Part shown: one piece after another, positions 1 through 10,699 of the stretch
How positions within the stretch are numbered: the stretch's first letter is position 1
How the letters are laid out: every line of letters begins with the position of its first letter
From: Bidens hawaiensis
Lineage: Eukaryota; Streptophyta; Magnoliopsida; Asterales; Asteraceae
NCBI GenBank assembly: GCA_021521415.1
Contig: JAIQDT010000671.1
Span: forward strand, 248,001-312,000
Length of the DNA stretch: 64,000 nt
Reading direction: 5' to 3'
Position numbers and translations under genes: made by a program
Notes under the pieces: generated by a model
Databases searched by the model: none
Told to the model about the DNA's origin: nothing
What the model saw: the letters and a program-made list of their open reading frames with translations, nothing else

Positions 1-62
1 ACCCAAACATCGGGGCATCTTGTTGTTTCGATCACCATAACAACGTCATCATTGGTTGCCAT
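1..62 (-). CDS. N-terminal codons of a possible hAT transposase (partial)
   Basis: An ATG at 62-60 on the minus strand opens a frame that stays open to the window edge (20 codons, beginning MATNDDVV). It lies about 400 bases inside the hAT terminus, where the transposase start is normally found. No domain can be seen because the BED zinc finger and dimerisation domains would lie outside. The call rests on position only; a captured gene or a chance frame is possible. Confidence 0.3.
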   Translation of the reverse strand, partial: MATNDDVVMVIETTRCPDVW

Positions 63-468
63 TTGTTGTCGGTTTAAGGTTAATTGTGGTTTGGAGTGTG
101 TTTTATAGTTTTGGGAGTGGTTTAACAAGTACACAAACAAACCTTGCTATTTATAGAAAGAAGATAACCTATTTATAGTTAAAAAACCGGTTCCAACGGT
201 CAAAAACGGCTATATAGCCGTTGGAACCGGTTCCTAACGGCTATAATGTTTAAATTTCAAAAAAAACCGGTGGAACCGGTTTTTACGTAAAAACCGGTTC
301 CGGTTCCAACCTACCCGGTTCCTAAAAGTTTGCATTTCTGGGCATCGGTTCGGGTCGGGAACCGAACCGGTTCCTGACTGGAACCGGTTTCATTTTCTAC
401 CCGGTGTGAAAAAAACCGGTTCCGAACCGGTTCGGGTTTTCAAGGTGAACCCGATTTGTGCACCTCTA
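1..468 (-). mobile_element. Terminal part of a hAT-type DNA transposon running off the left edge
   Basis: Read on the minus strand the element starts TAGAGGTGCACAAATCGGG at 468, the usual look of a plant hAT terminus. The terminal 300 bases are packed with more than ten copies of an AACCGGTTC-type motif in both orientations, the sort of subterminal repeat a hAT transposase binds. The next 8 bases outside (469-476, GTTGTAGG) would be one copy of the target duplication. The other end lies outside the window, so the duplication cannot be checked. A start codon lies just inside, at 62. Confidence 0.65.
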
Positions 469-512
469 GTTGTAGGTATTGTTGCAAGATGATTACCTGA
501 ATTTTGGGTTTT

Positions 513-704
513 ATTCTAGCCGCAGTCTTCGCACATGAACTAAATGTTGGGGCCCTTTGAGAGATGTAGTTTCTTGATGCATTTGTGGCAGAGAACGTAG
601 TACCATTTTCTTGTTGTTTATGTCCTTGACTCTTGCCACACAGGTAAATCGAATATTTTGTGGTTAAATGGTGAGGAGTTGTGTGATAGTCACTCTGTTT
701 TCAT
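513..704 (-). pseudogene. RPA70-like zinc-ribbon fragment (broken)
   Basis: On the minus strand the fragment reads like the C-terminal OB-fold and zinc ribbon of replication protein A large-subunit relatives. There is a stretch resembling VTITQLLTI, then RFTC-ARVKDI, then WYYVLCHKC, and a second CEDCG pair about 24 residues later, giving a CX2C...CX2CG ribbon. The frame is broken by an in-frame TAA near 667-669, a one-base shift before WYY, and a TAG between the two Cys pairs. Plants have many RPA-like copies, some carried by Helitrons; no Helitron end is seen beside this one. It is a dead fragment. Confidence 0.5.
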
Positions 705-1279
705 CATTCTTGGTTTGTGATATTGGTGGTAGTTGCATCAACCTGTTATGAACCGCTCGTTAATTAGGTGTGTACAAATGTTAGTTGAAAATCTTAAATC
801 CGTCAATGTCACTAAACCCTGAACTCAAACTAAAAACATTACAACTCTAAAGATAATTTTCTCTTCCAAATTTTTGGTTATTTATAATATAATACTCATT
901 TCCATAAATTCAAGAACCAGCTACCAATAGCATACTTAACTAATTAACAGATATTAATGTGTGAATCAATGACATAAAACATTAATTAGCTACATAATTA
1001 GAATACATATTCCAAAACATGAAATACATTTTATTTCCTAAACATGGGATGTGAACAGTCAACAGTGAACATTTATGATGATCAGTCCGATTTTGAGGAA
1101 CATAATAATGCCAAAGGTTGATTGATCACTTAAATATATAGAAGATGGGCTGCACACATAACATTAATGATTAATGTGATTATATATGGTTGGAATGGTT
1201 AATTCCATCCAGATGTATATTTTTTTCTTCGTTACAAATACTTATAGTTTAACTGAACTTAGTATAGTCTAGATTGTGC

Positions 1280-1350
1280 AGTAAACGAGCTAAGCCGCTC
1301 GTAATCTATTTGAGACCGACTCGTTAAAACTCAAACCGAGCCGAGCTTAG
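1280..1350. repeat. Remnant of a hAT-type subterminal repeat
   Basis: The stretch has AAACGAGC, CCGCTCG, GACTCG and AACCGAGCCGAGC in both orientations. The same vocabulary fills the hAT MITE at 51535-52179. No terminus or target duplication is visible, so this is probably a decayed relative. Confidence 0.35.
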
Positions 1351-2510
1351 ACGATCCCAAGCCTAAGACTAAGAACTGTGATCGAAGTGAACACACACAT
1401 ATAGGTTATCAAAACAAATTCACATAAAATGTAACAAAATCCCCTTTACTTTAGTAAATAGGAAAAACCGTAACTTTTAAATTGGAATACATGTGAAACA
1501 TTGAAACATTCAAATTAAAGGAAATAAACCACCCTAAGCAAATAACCCTATCTTTTAAATTGGAGCAGATGTGAAACTGTTAAGTAACAGTTTGCAGCAG
1601 GGGCATTTTAGCTTTTAAATTCATATCAGTCACACACGTGTATAGCAAAACTATCTATTGAGAAGTAAAGAAATGTACCAACTACCAAATAGTGCTTAGA
1701 ATGAAGTTGAATACAAAGGGTAAAACCATAGGCCCAGCTACAAAGGAAAAGTATTATATCAAATGATCTATAATGCTGAGATTTCACAATTGTTGTCGTT
1801 AATGACACAAAATTTGAGTTAGAACTGATATAGTTAACTTTGAGTGTCAACGAACAACCCATTTTCATCCAACCAACTCGTTTATGTTCATTTACACAGC
1901 CATAGTATTTACGGGTTTAGAAGTACCAACAACTAACTCCTACCAACATCAGTTTGAAAGCCAAAACTTGCAAATTTTAAAAACACAACAGCCCTTTTGG
2001 CACTCATGGCTTGTCTGGTTTGACTCTTATTTGCGGGTTTCAAGTTGAAAAGAATACACACCACAGTACCCTTCCCAAAATGATATCTTCTCAAAATTTT
2101 TGTGACAATCATATTCAATGCACAATGAATTGTGATTGTAGTGATCAGATTCACGAACCGAAATCCCTGAATTTTTGCTAAATCTTTATCCAAAATAAAT
2201 AACCATTTCATACTCCGCCAGTGTCATTTCCCGTCATGTGTTTGTTCACGAAAATGTAAAAATGTAAATTTAAAAAATAGCCTCGTATTATGTAAACTTC
2301 TTGCACAATAACATTATCCATATAAAAAAGCATTAAAACAACAGTAGCACATAATAAGAAAAACTAAATTTGAACAAGTTTCGATTATCAACAAACAAAT
2401 AAACTTGAAAGTCAAAGTTGCAGCTGACTTTTAAAGTTAAAGAAGACTAGTAGATAGATGTGATTCAAGGGAACAAGGGCAATAATATAATTCTTTTATT
2501 TCGTGAAGGC

Positions 2511-2515
2511 TTTCA
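2511..2515. repeat. Target-site duplication of E1 (TTTCA), left copy
   Basis: TTTCA directly precedes the TG terminus at 2516 and recurs at 12776-12780 directly after the terminal ACA. This fixes both ends of E1. Confidence 0.9.
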
Positions 2516-4092
2516 TGTCACACCCCAAACCACGGCCTAGGTGTATGACACATATGTTGGTACCACAATTGTAATTAAAACAGAGTTACGTTTTAATAGC
2601 GGAAGACTTATAAAACTGCGGATTGAAAATGTAATATTCACATACACAAAAAGACGGGATTAAAAAGTTTCCCGTTTGATGTTTTAAGATTTACTTGTTT
2701 ATCTTTACAAAACCACCATTATATTAAGTTTAAACAAAAATCCGAGGCATCGGATATCTTGCACTTCGTCACTCCAAGAGCTAACTTTGGTCACCTACAA
2801 AATGTAAGAAAATACGTCAGCAACGAATGTTGGTGAATATGCTGACGCTAAAAATATTTTCTTTACTTAATCACCCCTCGGGACTACGTAGGTCCCGGCC
2901 CAACGTGGCTTAGGAATAATCAAGTTAAAACATACAATTTATAAACTCAAGTCTCTATAATCGGTTCCCACAGTGAAACACCGCAGCGTTCGACTAGTTG
3001 AGTGCCTATACGTATACAAAAGGTCATACTCCCCGTAGGCGAGCGTAATTGTGACCTGGTGTGGTGTGCCCACCTCATATGAAAGGATCCAGTCAAACGT
3101 ATACTATAGCCTGAGGCCAGTATTTATACCCTTGTTTATAAATGTTTTAGAGACACTTAGTCTCATGTAAAGTTTTTCATATAACACGTTGACTCGTTTG
3201 AAAACAAGTTTGTAAAAGTGGGGCGTATTCACCTTTTGATTTGGATCGGCTTCAATCACCGTCCGAGGGTCTTTCCCTTGTTATCTCGCACCTATAGTAC
3301 GAGTATAAAGATTTGTTAGTCGGATATACAATCCGGCTTAAGACCTTTAGTCTTATTTTATAAACTTTACCTCGATGAACCTTTAGTTCAAAATCTCTTT
3401 GACTTTAAAACCTTTAGTTAAAAAGTAATTTATAAATCTTTAGTTTATTTATAAAAACCCGACGTTTCTTCTTCTCTATGAAATGTATTCTTTTCTTTAT
3501 TATTTAAGAATAGTTATTATTACTTAAATAATATTTTCATAACAAAGAATATATACTTACACACATATATATTTATCAATATTCATAATCGTATCTTTTG
3601 TTCTTTTCTTTGTTATGTTTACTTTTCTTTTATCGAGGTATCGAGTATAACCTCGACTTAAGGTTGAAGCCTTTTTAAAATATTTTATTATTATTTTCAT
3701 TGGCATTATGCCTACGCCTACCTTTGTTGGCTTATGGAAACCCTAATGATTTGAGCAGCACTCCAACGCCACTTCAATTTCCTTTCCTTCTCATTCAACC
3801 CTTTTTCCTGTCCTCTTTTTCTTGGAACGCCAAACGACGAACGCCAAAACATCACCACTTGTTGACATGCTTTACGGGATTCACCATCTTGACATCGAGG
3901 TATAACAAACACCTTTTTGGTCGATTCGTCGGTGGAGAGTGGCACGAACTTCGAGGAAATGTTGGCACGGAAAACGAGAAATATGGACACGCTTATCGAG
4001 GTGGGTGGAGTATATGATTGTGAGTTTCTAGTGAGAGGTTAGAGAGATAGGAATACAGATTTTGGGATGAGTTTTATGAGATACCAGACTTG

Positions 4093-4102
4093 CTATTTAT
4101 AG
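4093..4102 (-). promoter_or_regulatory. TATA box of the E1 LTR (3' copy)
   Basis: CTATTTATAG on the plus strand reads CTATAAATAG on the element strand. The G-box array lies 95-210 bases upstream in the element's direction. The same box is conserved at 12282-12291 in the other LTR. Confidence 0.7.
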
Positions 4103-4196
4103 GCAAAACTTAGAAGCCCTTCGCGATATACAATGGCCTCCTGGGCACCCTTCGCGTATCGCGAAATAGCCCAAGACAGTCACCATATAGGTCTGC

Positions 4197-4301
4197 CACG
4201 TGGCAGAAAGTGTGCCACGTGTTGACACGTGGCGGAAGATGTGCCATGTGTGGCCACGTGTCGGGACACGTGGCAGACGGTGTGCCACGTGTGGACACGT
4301 G
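4197..4301 (-). promoter_or_regulatory. Array of seven G-box motifs in the E1 LTR
   Basis: CACGTG occurs at 4197, 4216, 4226, 4255, 4267, 4286 and 4296 within about 105 bases, plus a degenerate CATGTG. Units of roughly 20-30 bases (GTGCCACGTG, GACACGTGGCAGA) repeat. G-boxes of the form ACACGTGG bind plant bZIP and bHLH factors involved in ABA and light responses. The placement just upstream of the LTR TATA box suggests a strong regulated promoter. Confidence 0.75.
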
Positions 4302-4575
4302 GCAGAACTTGTGCTAAAGGTTATAGGCTATGTCATCGCGATACGCGATGACGTTGGTTCAACAGCGGTCGTGTATCGCTGTTGACTCTTCCAGAAGCTT
4401 TTGACCAAGCCCTTCGCGTTACGCGATGGACTTGTCCTTTTGTCCCGTCGCGTATTGCGATAGGACAAGAAAACAGAATTTTTTATTTTAAACCCTAAGG
4501 TTTGGAATTTTGACGTTTTTGATCCTTAGACTTTGGAAAATTAACAATTTGAACTCGAAATCTTCGTGAGTCCCA

Positions 4576-7500
4576 TTTAACTTTCATAATTTTTAATGTT
4601 CGTCTTTTCTATGTCTTTGTTTTCGAATCTTCTATTTGAATTGGTTTTTCAACAAATTTTAAGTTTTCATTAATTTCCACATCTTTTAATGGCATTGAAA
4701 GAGATTCGTCGGTCAAGCATTTTCGCATATTTGAAACATGAAATACATTGTGTATCCCTTGCATTTCCTCGGGCAGTCGCGAACATTATGCAACAGTGCC
4801 AATTCGTTCAAGTACCTCGAAGGGTCCAACGAATCGAGGACTTAACTTTCCTTTCTTACCGAAGCGAACAATGCCTCTCCAAGGCGAGACTTTCAAAAGA
4901 ACTTTGTCGCCAACCTTAAACTCCAACGGCTTAAGATGGAAATCAGGGTAACTCTTTTGGCGATCACGTGCCGTCTTAAGTCGTTCTCGGATTTGAAGAA
5001 TTTTTTCGGTGGTTTCTTGGACTATCTCGGTTCCATATAATTGATTCTCTCCGGTTTCAGACCGGCGCACAGGCGTTCTACATTTTCGACCATATAACGC
5101 CTCGAATGGTGCGGCTTGAATACTTGTGTGATAGCTATTATTATACAAGAATTCCATTAGGGGTAAGTGGTCATCCCAACTTCCACCTAAGTCAATCACA
5201 CAAGCTCGAAGCATGTCTTCCAAAGTTTGAATTGTCCTTTCGCTTTACCTATCAGTTTGCGGATGATAGGCGGTGCTAAGGTTGAGCTTTGTGCCTAACG
5301 CTTGTTGGAAGCTTTTCCAAAAGTGAGACGTAAAACGACTGTCTCGATCAGAGATTGACAGCGGTACTCCATGCAAAGCAACGATGTTGTTCACATAGAT
5401 ACGCGCTAGTTTATCCATTGAATATGACTCATTGATAAGTATGAAGTGTGCGAACATTGTTAAGCGGTCCACAATTACCCATATAGCATTATGTTGACGA
5501 GTTGTCTTTGGTAGTTTGGTTATGAAATCCATGGTAATTAACTCCCACTTCCATACGGGAAGTTCGGGTTGCTGGAGCAATCCCGAAGGCTTTTGGTGTT
5601 CAACCTTGACTTTCAAACAAGTTAAACATTTCGCCGCATGCGAAGCGATATCTCTTTTCATCCCATTCCACCAGTAGTTCGATTTGAGATTTTGATACAT
5701 TTTGTCACTACCGGGGTGCATCATGTATTTGGACTTATGAGCTTCGTTCATGATTTTCTCACGCAAGTCTCCAACGATTGGTACCCAAATCCTATTTCCG
5801 AGTCTAAGGATACCATCGTCACCCTTGACTAGTGAGTCAATGGTGCCGTTACGTTTTTGTCAGAGATCTGGTTTTCATTGATCGCTTGAGTTTGACCAGA
5901 TTTTATTTGTTCGAAGAGATCGACTTGAAGTTCTAGCCTTAACGCTCGGACTCTTTTTGGCTTTTCATGCTCTTTACGACTTAAGGCATCAGCCACGACG
6001 TTGGCTTTGCGTTCATGATAAACAATCTCACAGTCGTAGTCGTTGAGAGTTTCCATCCAGCTTCGTTGGCGCATATTAAGCTCTTTTTGATCGAAGATAT
6101 GTTTTAAGCTTTTATGATCAGTATACACGGTAAATCTTACTCTATAGAGATAGTGCCTCCATATCTTAAGTGCAAAGATTATGGCGCCTAACTCTAGATC
6201 ATGAGTTGTGTAGTTCTTTTCGTGTACTTTGAGTTGATGAGAGGCATAAGCGATTACTTTCTTGCGTTGCATTAGTACGCATCCTAAGCTGGAATGAGAT
6301 GCGTCACTAAAGACAACAAAATCCTAGGTACCTTCTGGCAAGGCCAGTATAGGTGCTTGGGTGAGTTTTTGTTTGAGTATATCGAAAGCCTCTTGTTGCT
6401 TTGTTCCCCACTCATACTTGATGTTTTTGCGAGTCAAAGAAGTTAGGGGAACAGCAATTCGGGAAAAGTTTTCAATGAACCTACGGTAATAGCCAGCCAA
6501 GCCTAAGAAACTTCTGATCTCGGTTGGCGATTTTGGGATCTCCCACTTAGAGATAGCTTCAATCTTAGCGAGATCGACTTGAATACAGTTGACGTTGATG
6601 ATGTGACCATGAAATTGTACCTCGTGTGACCAGAACTCGCATTTTAAGAATTTAGCCTACAACTTCTCGGTTCTAAGAATTTCAAGCAAAGTTTGGAGAT
6701 GGTTTTCATGATCATCCTTAGACTTAGAATAAATAAGTATGTCATCGATAAATACGATAACAAACTTATCCAAGTAAGGCTTGTAGATTCGATTCATCAT
6801 GTCCATGAACACAGCTGGAGCATTAGTAAGTCCAAACGGCATGACCGTGAACTCATAATGTCCATACCTTGTTCGGAATGTAGTTTTCGGAATATCTTCA
6901 TATTGAACATTGAGTTGGTGATAGCCGGAACGAAGATCGATTTTAGAAAAAAAGCTAGCACCTTGAAGTTGGTCAAAGATCATCGATTCAAGGGAGTGGA
7001 TAACGGTTTTTGATTGTGACTTTGTTTAACGCATGATAATCGATACACATACGCATAGATCCATCCTTCTTCTTGACGAATAGAATCGGCGCTCCCCATG
7101 GTGATGAACTCGGTCGAATGAAGCCTTTCTCGAGAAGCTCGTCGAGTTGTTTCTTTAGTTCCTTCATCTCAGTTGGAGCAAGACGGTATGGTGCTTTCGC
7201 GATCGGAGTCGTACCAGGAATAAGATCGATCCTAAATTCTACTTCACAATCAGGAGGGATTCCTGGAAGTTCATCAGGAAAGACACCAGAAAAGTCGGAG
7301 ACGACATGTACGTCCTTTATCTCCTTTGGCTTTGATTCTTCAGTGACGTAAGCCATGAATGCTAAGCATCCTTGATTTAAACATTTGTTAGCCCTAATCA
7401 TGGAAATTATGTTAACTTGGCCAGCATCCTTATCCCCTTCAATTCGAATGGTTCATTTATCGGGGGCTTGAAGTTCAATGGTTTTGCTATTGCATATGAT

Positions 7501-7929
7501 ACGTGCATGGTTGTTGGATAACCAATACATACCAAGTACAATATCAAAACCAGCAAGTGCCATTGGTAAGAGTTGGATAGGCAGAATATAACCAGCTAAA
7601 TGAATTTTTCCGTTTCAAGAACTTCGGAGATCTTAACGATTTCACCACTAGCAGTCTCGACGCTTAGAGTTTTATTTAACTTTATTAGACGTTCGTTTAA
7701 TAGACTACAAAAGCTATAATCTATAAAACTTAAATTGGCACCTGAATCAAACAAAACTCTAGCATAGGTGTCGTTGACTAGAAACGTACCGGTAATGGTT
7801 TCCGGTATGTCAGCGGCCTTTTTCGTGTCGAGTACGAAGACTCTAGAATTTCCTTTCTTGTTCTGGCCACTTCGACCCGCACCACCAGTTGCGGATTTTT
7901 CTTTGGGAACTCGAAACTTAAATGCCCCA
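4576..7929 (-). pseudogene. E1 pol pseudogene (protease, RT, RNase H, integrase)
   Basis: From 7929 downward the minus strand gives an aspartic protease core (LFDSGANLSFID near 7710-7760). RT follows with [31 protein letters not shown] and FIDDILIYS (7401-6657). RNase H has [11 protein letters not shown] and ADALSRKE (6272-5990). Integrase has an HHCC finger ending KCLTCLKVK and a catalytic core with MDFITKLP and SISDRDSRF (5766-5245), then a C-terminal barrel ([11 protein letters not shown], near 4790). The frame changes several times and has multiple stops, so no polyprotein can be made. The last codons before the LTR read IMKVKWDSR, resembling the start of a chromodomain, after an upstream stop. 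Confidence 0.9.
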
Positions 7930-9032
7930 TTTCTTTACAATTGTAGCATGTCATTTTTTCTTCTAGCAGTCAGCAGCGGCATGACCTGGTCTTTAACAAT
8001 TTTCACAAACAGCTGTTGAGGCATGTCGACATTGCCCACGGTGGCATTTTCGGCATATCTTGCAAAATGGAATGTTTGAGTTGAACCCAGATCGACTATG
8101 ATTTGCGCCTTTGCCTTTGTAGTTGGCACCTCCACTTGTTCTTCCTTGTGTGGGTGTTGTTGTTATCTTCTTGTCTTCTTCCTTGTTGCGGATCATTCCG
8201 CCCATCAAATAACCAGCCAACTCCATTGCGGAATTAGCAGTTTGAGGTAAATGAGACCTCACCATATCGCGGATTTCCCGCGGTAGTCCCCAAATATAGC
8301 GTGTAACTTTGATGTATTCAGGATTCACCATCTGGGGAACCAAACGACAATATTCATGAAACTTGGTGTTGTATTCTCTAAGATTTGTCCCCACGACCTT
8401 GTGATTAAGAAACTAACTTTGAATTTGGTTGGTTTCATGCATGAGACAAAATTTTACCATTATTATCGCCTTGAACTCTTCCCAAGAAAGATTGTACATC
8501 ACCTCCCTTCCTTTAATCATTAATATCGTATTCCAACACTCGAGCGTTTCCCCTTTGAACATGAGAGCAGAATATTGAGTCTTTTCTTCATCGGAACACT
8601 TACTTGTTATTACAATCGTCTCCATTTATTCAAGCCACCTCACGGTTGTGATGGCTTTTTTATCACCATGGAACTCCTTCGGTCCATAATACTTGAAATC
8701 CTTAAACGAACACCCACCGATCTTGAGTTTCTTAAATTCTTGTCTAACTCCTCCATCAGCATTCGATTCGTGAACACTTTCTTCGACATGGGAGGGTTTT
8801 GGACGAGACCTAACAGAGTTATGGGAAGGATTAACAGATTGGGAATGTTTGGAATGTTTTGATTGAGATCTTGCCTTAGATTCTTCCCTAACCGCATCCT
8901 TTATCATATTTTGTATTTGACTCATATATTTTTCGGGGATCGGTTCATCTTGTTTACGGGGTCTTTCCCCTTTTCTTTTCTTATTTCTTTTTCTTTTCGA
9001 ACATTTTCATTGTTGTTACTTTGTTCAGACAT
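7930..9032 (-). pseudogene. E1 gag pseudogene
   Basis: An ATG at 9032-9030 (MSEQSNNNENV) opens a basic N-terminus. One base shift later comes a Retrotrans_gag-like stretch (PKEFHGDKK...TVRWLE, ETIVITSKCSDEEK, ECWNTI), then ILPREIRDMV-like sequence (8394-8250). Two zinc knuckles follow: CKICRKCHRGQC near 8060-8030, and CYNCKEMGHLSFEF near 7945-7910, where the last Cys is replaced by Phe. Several stops and frameshifts break it. Gag would package the element RNA into particles; this copy cannot be translated in full. Confidence 0.85.
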
Positions 9033-9113
9033 TGTTCTTTTTCTTTTCGATTATGTCTTTATATCTGAAATTTTAACAAAGTTTCCCTTATTAAACACAT
9101 ATTTTATTTCACA

Positions 9114-9116
<3 letters not shown>

Positions 9117-9154
<38 letters not shown>
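9117..9154. repeat. (AT)n microsatellite between the E1 accessory frame and gag
   Basis: Nineteen AT units in a row, followed after a short gap by further TATATA and ACACAC tracts up to about 9225. It lies in the untranslated interval between the accessory frame and gag. Confidence 0.9.
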
Positions 9155-9156
<2 letters not shown>

Positions 9157-9353
9157 TGAAAGGATATATATATTTATTTTACAATACACACACACACATA
9201 TATATATCATGTGATTGATTGATATATATATCGATAAACCTATCTTTACATAAGAACGTCTCAACGTTCTTTATTATATATAATACATAAGATTACATTA
9301 CACATACACAACTTCTCCATCACATTCTTCTCCTTCACATTCTTCTTCCATCT

Positions 9354-10462
9354 TCAATCTCTCATGAATTTCTTCACTACCTTCGTCAACTTGTTGCATT
9401 TTCGAAGAAGCGTCTCTCCCATCTTCTTCTTTTTCTTCCCGTCAACGGCCATCCTTTTCCTTAATTCATCCGACTCATGCAAAGCGCGGTCCAAGTGTTC
9501 CTCTTGTGACTGCGGGATTTCGTTGGGGTATCCATATCTCGGAGGTGGGTCGCGGTAACCCATTGTCACCATGTCATAATGATTTCTTGGTTCTAGATAC
9601 GGGGATGCTGTCATGTCGGATGCATAGTGGAAGAAAGCTTCGGCAACTTTATTTTGTTCTCTAATCTCATTAGCTTGCTCTTCTTCCGTCGGGATTACGC
9701 CTTGAAAGGGTGGAAAACTTGATGTAGCTTGATTCTTGAGTTTCTCGAGGTATTGAACGTAGGGTCAACAGAACCATAGCTTGCATTTTGGGAAGTGAGT
9801 GATTCCTCCATCGGTGTTGATATCTCGTTAGGATTATCAGGGTACTCTTCTTCCGGTTCTTCCTCAGATTCTTCTTCTGGATCTTCCTCTTCCTCCTTGG
9901 GTTCCTCCTCTTCTTCAGGTTCTTCTTCTTCCATATGTTGGGTGGTCTCATTGATCATCAGGGGCATTTGGAAACTTTCATAGGGCATCATCACCCTCAT
10001 CCTGGGTTTGCGGGACGGCCCTTCATCATTATTGGGTTGAGAGTTAACTTCATTGAAGGTGGAGCTTCCGGTATGCCATCTTCGTTGATCTGAGTGGCAT
10101 TGCATCCAGTTGGAGGATGGAGACCTTGGTTCTTCTTTGATTGGTCGATTTGAGAGGAAAGCATAGGATGGGTGAGGATTCGGTGGTAAATATGTTGAAT
10201 TGATTGATGGGTAGTAGGGTGGTATCTCCGTTGGTTGGTATGTGAGAATTTCTGATGGATAGTATGTGGGAACCTCATATGGATGGTACATGAGTATTGT
10301 TGGTGGGTGGTAGCTGGAGTGTCTCGGTGGTTCACTTCTTTGTTTCGGTGGACTATCGGGAATATTTATGGGATAGTGTTTGTTTCCGGGGTAATATACG
10401 GTTTTGGTTAGATCATGTTCTATGTCTTGGTCGAAGTATGCTTCATAATAACTTTCACTCAT
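9354..10462 (-). pseudogene. E1 accessory reading frame upstream of gag
   Basis: An ATG at 10462, about 225 bases after the primer site, opens a 255-codon frame beginning MSESYYEAYF. Its N-terminal half is rich in Pro, Tyr and Thr (repeats of the YHP, YYPSE, YQPTE kind). The middle has a run dominated by Glu (about residues 175-210). A one-base shift near 9775 moves the frame; it then runs on through QYLEKLKNQA and YGYPNEIPQ to a Lys-rich end at TGA 9354-9356, about 369 codons in all. I recognise no known domain. It is in the element's sense strand and inside its leader, so it is a leader-encoded accessory protein, not gag. Role unknown. Confidence 0.65.
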
Positions 10463-10686
10463 ATTGTCCTCGGGGAATGTTCGGCGATTCCAGCCTCTTT
10501 AGCCTTGCGCACAAAGTTTTCCATCATATTCTTGAATGACATCTAACAATTTGGGAGGTTTAGAATGAGGAGGGAAAGAAAAGGTTTACGAGCCTATCCT
10601 ATCCATATTTCAAATAATCAACTAATTCCTATACTTGGATCGATGCGTAGGTATTATCTTGTAATACCTAATTCGCTAAGATCGAT

Positions 10687-10699
10687 GGCTCTGATACCA
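10687..10699 (-). other. E1 primer binding site (initiator tRNA-Met)
   Basis: GGCTCTGATACCA on the plus strand reads TGGTATCAGAGCC on the element strand, complementary to the 3' end of plant initiator tRNA-Met. It lies five bases from the 5' LTR. Confidence 0.9.

Larger units (their letters stand above)
705..2515. other. Non-coding AT-rich spacer
   Basis: I see no supported gene. Two short frames on the minus strand (1626-1868 and 1933-2211) have no recognisable domain. A stretch near 1470-1580 contains an imperfect repeat (CTTTTAAATTGGA followed by ATGTGAAAC, twice). A hAT-like remnant at 1280-1350 is listed separately. Confidence 0.5.
2516..4575 (-). repeat. E1 3' LTR
   Basis: The left copy starts TGTCACACCCC on the plus strand and aligns along its length with 10705-12775. 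The internal boundary is set by alignment to the TGTAACATCG start of the other copy. In this copy the first bases read TGGGACTCACGAAG instead, so the last few bases of the boundary are uncertain. The U3 half holds a G-box array (4197-4301) and a TATA box (4093-4102). Open frames of 60-105 codons on both strands recur in both LTR copies but carry no known domain. Confidence 0.88.

Noticed and set aside
3700..4017. 105-codon plus-strand frame in the E1 LTR, with a longer counterpart at 11786-12229
   Set aside because: It is antisense to the element, has no domain, and is present in both LTRs because they are copies; a minus frame overlaps it. Treated as chance.
4097..4385. Overlapping 60-codon frames with Thr/Arg/His-rich repeats
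   Set aside because: They are translations of the G-box tandem array in several frames, not proteins.
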